Below are positions 60,483-64,000 of a stretch of 64,000 nucleotides of DNA, one piece after another. Both the position numbers and the translations under genes were made by a program. The notes below the pieces were generated by a model. It made no database searches. It saw only the letters and a program-made list of their open reading frames with translations, and had not been told where the DNA came from. Position 1 is the first letter of the stretch. Each line of letters starts with the position of its first letter. The DNA comes from Cryptomeria japonica (taxonomy: Eukaryota > Streptophyta > Pinopsida > Cupressales > Cupressaceae). Location of the stretch: contig NC_081414.1 in NCBI RefSeq assembly GCF_030272615.1, positions 766,056,483 to 766,120,482 on the forward strand. Direction: 5' to 3'.

Positions 60483-60650
60483 TTGAAACCTTTAATGGTT
60501 TCCCTTAAAGTCTTCAAACTTAATGGCTTCCTTCTAGAGTCTTCTCAAGCCTTTAATGGTTTCCTTTAAAGTCTTCAAACTTAATGGCTTCCTTCTAGAG
60601 TCTTCTTAAGCCTTTAAAGGTTTCCCTTAAAGTCTTCAAGCATTTAAATG
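60483..60650. repeat. 63-bp tandem repeat
   Basis: CCTTTAATGGTTTCC(C/T)TTAAAGTCTTCAAACTTAATGGCTTCCTTCTAGAGTCTTCT-type unit present two and a half times (starts near 60488, 60551 and 60611). It is followed at 61030-61100 by three copies of a shorter ATGGCTCTTACAT(G/A)ACCATT repeat. Confidence 0.8.
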
Positions 60651-61480
60651 CTTTATCTTCCTTTTTCTCATGTAAATAAATTAAGATTTATTTAAATAAA
60701 ATCCAAAATTAACATTCACATTTAAATAAATTAATATTTATTAAATATCTATCCAAATTCAAATTACACCATTTAATTGAAAAAAATGATTTTATTTTAA
60801 TTGAAAATCCCAAAATTCCTCCAACTTGCATTCTCCTACAAAATCTACCTGCATGCCTAAATCCCTTCTAGATTCTTCTAACTCCTTCTAATTAGCCTAA
60901 TCTTATCCTAATCATTGTCACATTCCTAAACAAAAGGAAGTCACTTCTCAAAAACCTCCAAAGTCTTCAATAACCATTAAAGGCTTTATGTCTTCAAATG
61001 GTTAACCTCTAAAGTCTTTGAAACCATTAATGGCTCTTACATGACCATCAAATGGCTCTTACATGACCATTAAATGGCTCTTACATAACCATTTATGGTT
61101 AAATCCACTTGCACCCATGGTTAGGGAATTTGACCCCTAACTCAACCCATGTAACCCATGTGTCTCCTCAAGCATTTATTGCTTTGACCATGGTTATCCT
61201 CAATAACTCTTGCACAAGAGTTTATCCATTGGATAAAGGCATTATTTATTGGATAATGGCTTTATTCTTTCAACTCAACATTAACCTTACCTCCCAAGTT
61301 AACCCTCAAAGCATGCTAAGCATTTAATGCTTATTCCCTCTCCTCTCAAACCATCTCTTGTTGACACTTGTCATCTTGGGATTGGGTTGAAATTCCTCAC
61401 ATGGTTCCTAAACCATTCAATCCTGACCCTTGTTGAGATTAATATTACTCAATCTCAACCATCCATTGCTCCATTTTACC

Positions 61481-61488
61481 TATAAATA
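61481..61488 (+). promoter_or_regulatory. TATA box of a probable LTR
   Basis: TATAAATA within CCTATAAATAGAGCTC, preceded by repeated AATCTCAACC sequence and followed about 30 bases on by CATTCCTCATTTTCAAATCC. The context looks like an LTR promoter upstream of the ORF at the right window edge. No second LTR is in the window to prove it. Confidence 0.4.
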
Positions 61489-63240
61489 GAGCTCACATTC
61501 CTCATTTTCAAATCCTCGAGCATTTAGCATTCTTAGCCATAATCCTGAAAAAATTGTATGCATTTACATTATAGTCATTTTTAGAGAGAATTTAGCATAA
61601 ATCAATCATATTCACGCTTTTGGTTAAAATCAACACTAGTTAATTAGATAATCTCTCATATTAGCTTTTGTTCACACTTGCATAGCATTAGATTAATCAT
61701 TTTTTGATCTTGAACCTCCATAAGGCATCCATAGTGCAAAAAGTTGTTGAGAGCTACACTAATTTGGAACTTGGAGAGGAGAGGAACAAGGGAGGAAGAG
61801 CTACAAGCATGGTGGAAGGCATTCAGAGATGCCTTATTTTATTTGCTTTCATTGTCAAATACTTTATTATGTTTTTAGTGTCTCTCTTGGTATGCCTACT
61901 TAGACTAGTCTTTGGTTGATTAACACTAACCACTCTTTTGTTTCTTGTTGTTTTTCGTATGTGTTATACCACCACAGGTTTTGTCTAACATCTCCCATTT
62001 TGCAAAGCATCAGTTTGATTTCCACCACTTGGACTAATTTGTTCATGGACACATTCACATCAGAGAGATGTCTGCACATTATGCACTTGTCTTATGAATA
62101 ATCAAATTGAAGGTGGTCAATGAGATGTTACACTAGCTAATTATGATAGTGTAATGTCTCCTTCTATTCCCACCAATGTTGGAACATATTCCAGCCCTCT
62201 TTATCTTGCTATTTTCACATTATTTTGGATTCTGTAGACAATTTTTGGACTCTTTTGTGCTCTCTAATATTTCTCAATTGGTTTTCTACATCTTGTTTGT
62301 GGTCTTTCACTCGTTTTTTGCATTATGACTCTTTTTGAAGCTTCATCCACTTGAGGGATTCATGCTTTGCTTCATCATAGCAAGCTTTAGCTTTTTAGTA
62401 TTGAATGACAGTTCATTCTCTCTTACCTATTATATTGTTTACTTAATCATCTATTTTATATAATTTCATTTGTGATATTCCTTTTATCATTTTTTATTAT
62501 TGTTTATCAATATATCTATCTTGGTTATTTGTGGAGGTGAAAACACCAAAGCAGTGATTTAATTATGGCAAACCTCTCATTGCAGCCCCATCATTTTTGT
62601 CCTCATAAATTTGTGTGTAGATTTAGCATGGAAACATAAAGTTCTAGCTGGAGACTTCATTTTTAGACCCTTTATGAATATTTCTTTCCCTTTGTTTCTC
62701 TTTTTATTAGCTTATTTTATCTATTTATTAGCTTTATGTATTTATATTCATCAAGTTTAGCATCTAGAACCTGAGTTCTAGTTATTTTTTTCTTTAGGTA
62801 CATATTGAACTATACTTTGTCCATATAGGACACTTGCGTTCATTATTCTCTCATCCTTGACCCACACATATATCCTGGACAGAGAGTGTATGGAGTTAAA
62901 ATATTTTTATCTTTCGGTATCACCGAGTTATTCACATTTTATAACTGTAGTGAGAAAAATTGGAGGTTAGAGAACCCTAAAGGTTTGAGTAGAGTAGAGA
63001 TAATTATTGAGTCCTTGAGGGATTTAATCACCCTTCATAGTGGTTTGATTTTCCTACTCTACATTTTGGTGAACCTGATGCTATCTCACCTCTTGTTTTT
63101 TATAACTTGTTAAAAAAAATTGGAAAAACATTTTTTTAAATTAAAACAATCAATGCTAATGTTTGTTTTCTCTCTTGCCTATTCTTGAGGTTGTTGGTGT
63201 GTTTTCAATCTCTTATATGATCTTTACAATCTAAAATAAT
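61489..63240. other. Probable leader of a retroelement-like unit
   Basis: No gene, primer site or purine tract identified with confidence. Small ORFs here are not convincing. Confidence 0.35.
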
Positions 63241-64000
63241 TTGAGGATTGTGTTGAGGAAGAATTTTAGACCTAGCATTCTACCTAATCGATATAGTCCT
63301 ATGAGACTAGGTCCAATATTCTCAAGGAGGGTCAAGATCCTAATGATCCTTTTACTCCATAGTCTTTTCCTTCAATTTTATGTTCAGGAGGTTCTACTAC
63401 ATGTGGTTCTTATCCTAACTATTAAAGTTATATGTCAATGAATACCCCTCTAGGGTATCCTCCTCCTATGAATCACGATTCTTCTCTAACAGTTCTATTT
63501 AATCAAATTCAATCCCTTGAGGACAACCTAAGAGATTTTGAAGATTACATAAATTCAGAGAATGTCCTCCTTGAGGCTATAACTATCATCAACAATTTGA
63601 GAGATATGTTTATCTTAAATCATAAGGGCCTGGAAATGCTTAAGGAATTATCTATGATAATAAGTTCTCATGTATCTATTGTACCCAATCCTCAAGATAC
63701 TTACTCTAACATCATTGGTCCTCAAATTGGTGTTTCTATGATTGGGGTTTCATTCCATATGGTAGATACAGGAGCTATGATTGATTCTTTATCTAGTGGA
63801 ACTATTTTGAGCATTAATGTTTGTCATATTCACTTGGGGTATACTAGTCTTGCTTCTAGCATTATTTCCACATCCAAAGATCATACTAATGTGGATACTA
63901 GAATTGGTCCTAATGCTAGTGCTAGTATTGGCACTAGTGTTGGCATTGATGCTAGTGTTGGTATTATCCTAGAATTGGTGTTGGTGTTTGTCTCGGCACT
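63241..64000 (+). pseudogene. Unterminated ORF at the right window edge, possibly retroelement-derived
   Basis: From ATG 63432 the frame stays open for 189 codons to the window end. It reads MSMNTPLGYPPPMNHDSSLT, LFNQIQSLEDNLRDFEDYIN and INNLRDMFILNHKGLEMLKE, then a Ser/Ile/Gly-rich part with IGPNASASIGTSVGIDASVG. Readable sense continues upstream to 63241 (PNRYSPMRLGPIFSRR, then GSTTCGSYPNY) across stops at about 63357 and 63423 and one frame change. It contains VDTGA at about 63761-63775, which resembles the active site of retroelement aspartic proteases, but nothing else confirms that. Family not recognised. A gag-like protein after the probable LTR is one possibility. Confidence 0.4.

Overview
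The window is nuclear DNA of a seed plant. A conifer or other gymnosperm is likely: the region is very gene-poor and AT-rich, introns exceed 2 kb, old LTR retrotransposons lie nested in one another, and the only intact-looking host gene is a plant ankyrin-PGG membrane protein. The species cannot be fixed from the sequence. The window holds one run of 500 Ns (21171-21670), which is an assembly gap. Layout, left half: 1-7661 is a minus-strand Copia element (left LTR cut by the window edge) inserted into the 5' LTR of an older non-coding LTR element that runs to 10840. About 12025-26705 appears to be one large, decayed, two-gene DNA transposon. It is bounded by a perfect 29-bp inverted repeat built from ATCGGATATCGGAT-type motifs. 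Inside lie a plus-strand six-exon accessory gene (12779-14701), a 359-bp tandem satellite (15208-16353), some possible minus-strand exons (17148-17560), a minus-strand transposase-like gene (18094 to the gap), and a 4-kb minisatellite of oppositely oriented 20-bp units flanked by a GA tract and a CT tract. The two genes converge, and both are broken mainly by stop codons in an otherwise preserved frame. Right half: an ankyrin-PGG gene with three exons (28271-32274) has a broken paralogue in the same orientation at 48452-57714. The second intron of the paralogue is swollen by a 6.7-kb LTR element (49467-56133). Between the copies lie a 2.7-kb LTR element with a perfect 5-bp target duplication whose whole interior is one non-retroviral ORF (32685-35365), a truncated plus-strand Copia element (35563-39440), a decayed two-exon minus-strand gene of unknown family (41340-46690), and a SINE with a 10-bp target duplication (47784-48099). 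The right end holds AT-rich DNA, old tandem repeats, and the start of another retroelement-like unit whose ORF is still open at the window edge. How the parts relate: almost all coding capacity is mobile-element derived. The ankyrin-PGG pair is the only host gene family. The first copy looks expressible. The second has lost splice sites and frame. No tRNA, rRNA or CRISPR feature is supported. All calls come from reading the sequence, with no database search.
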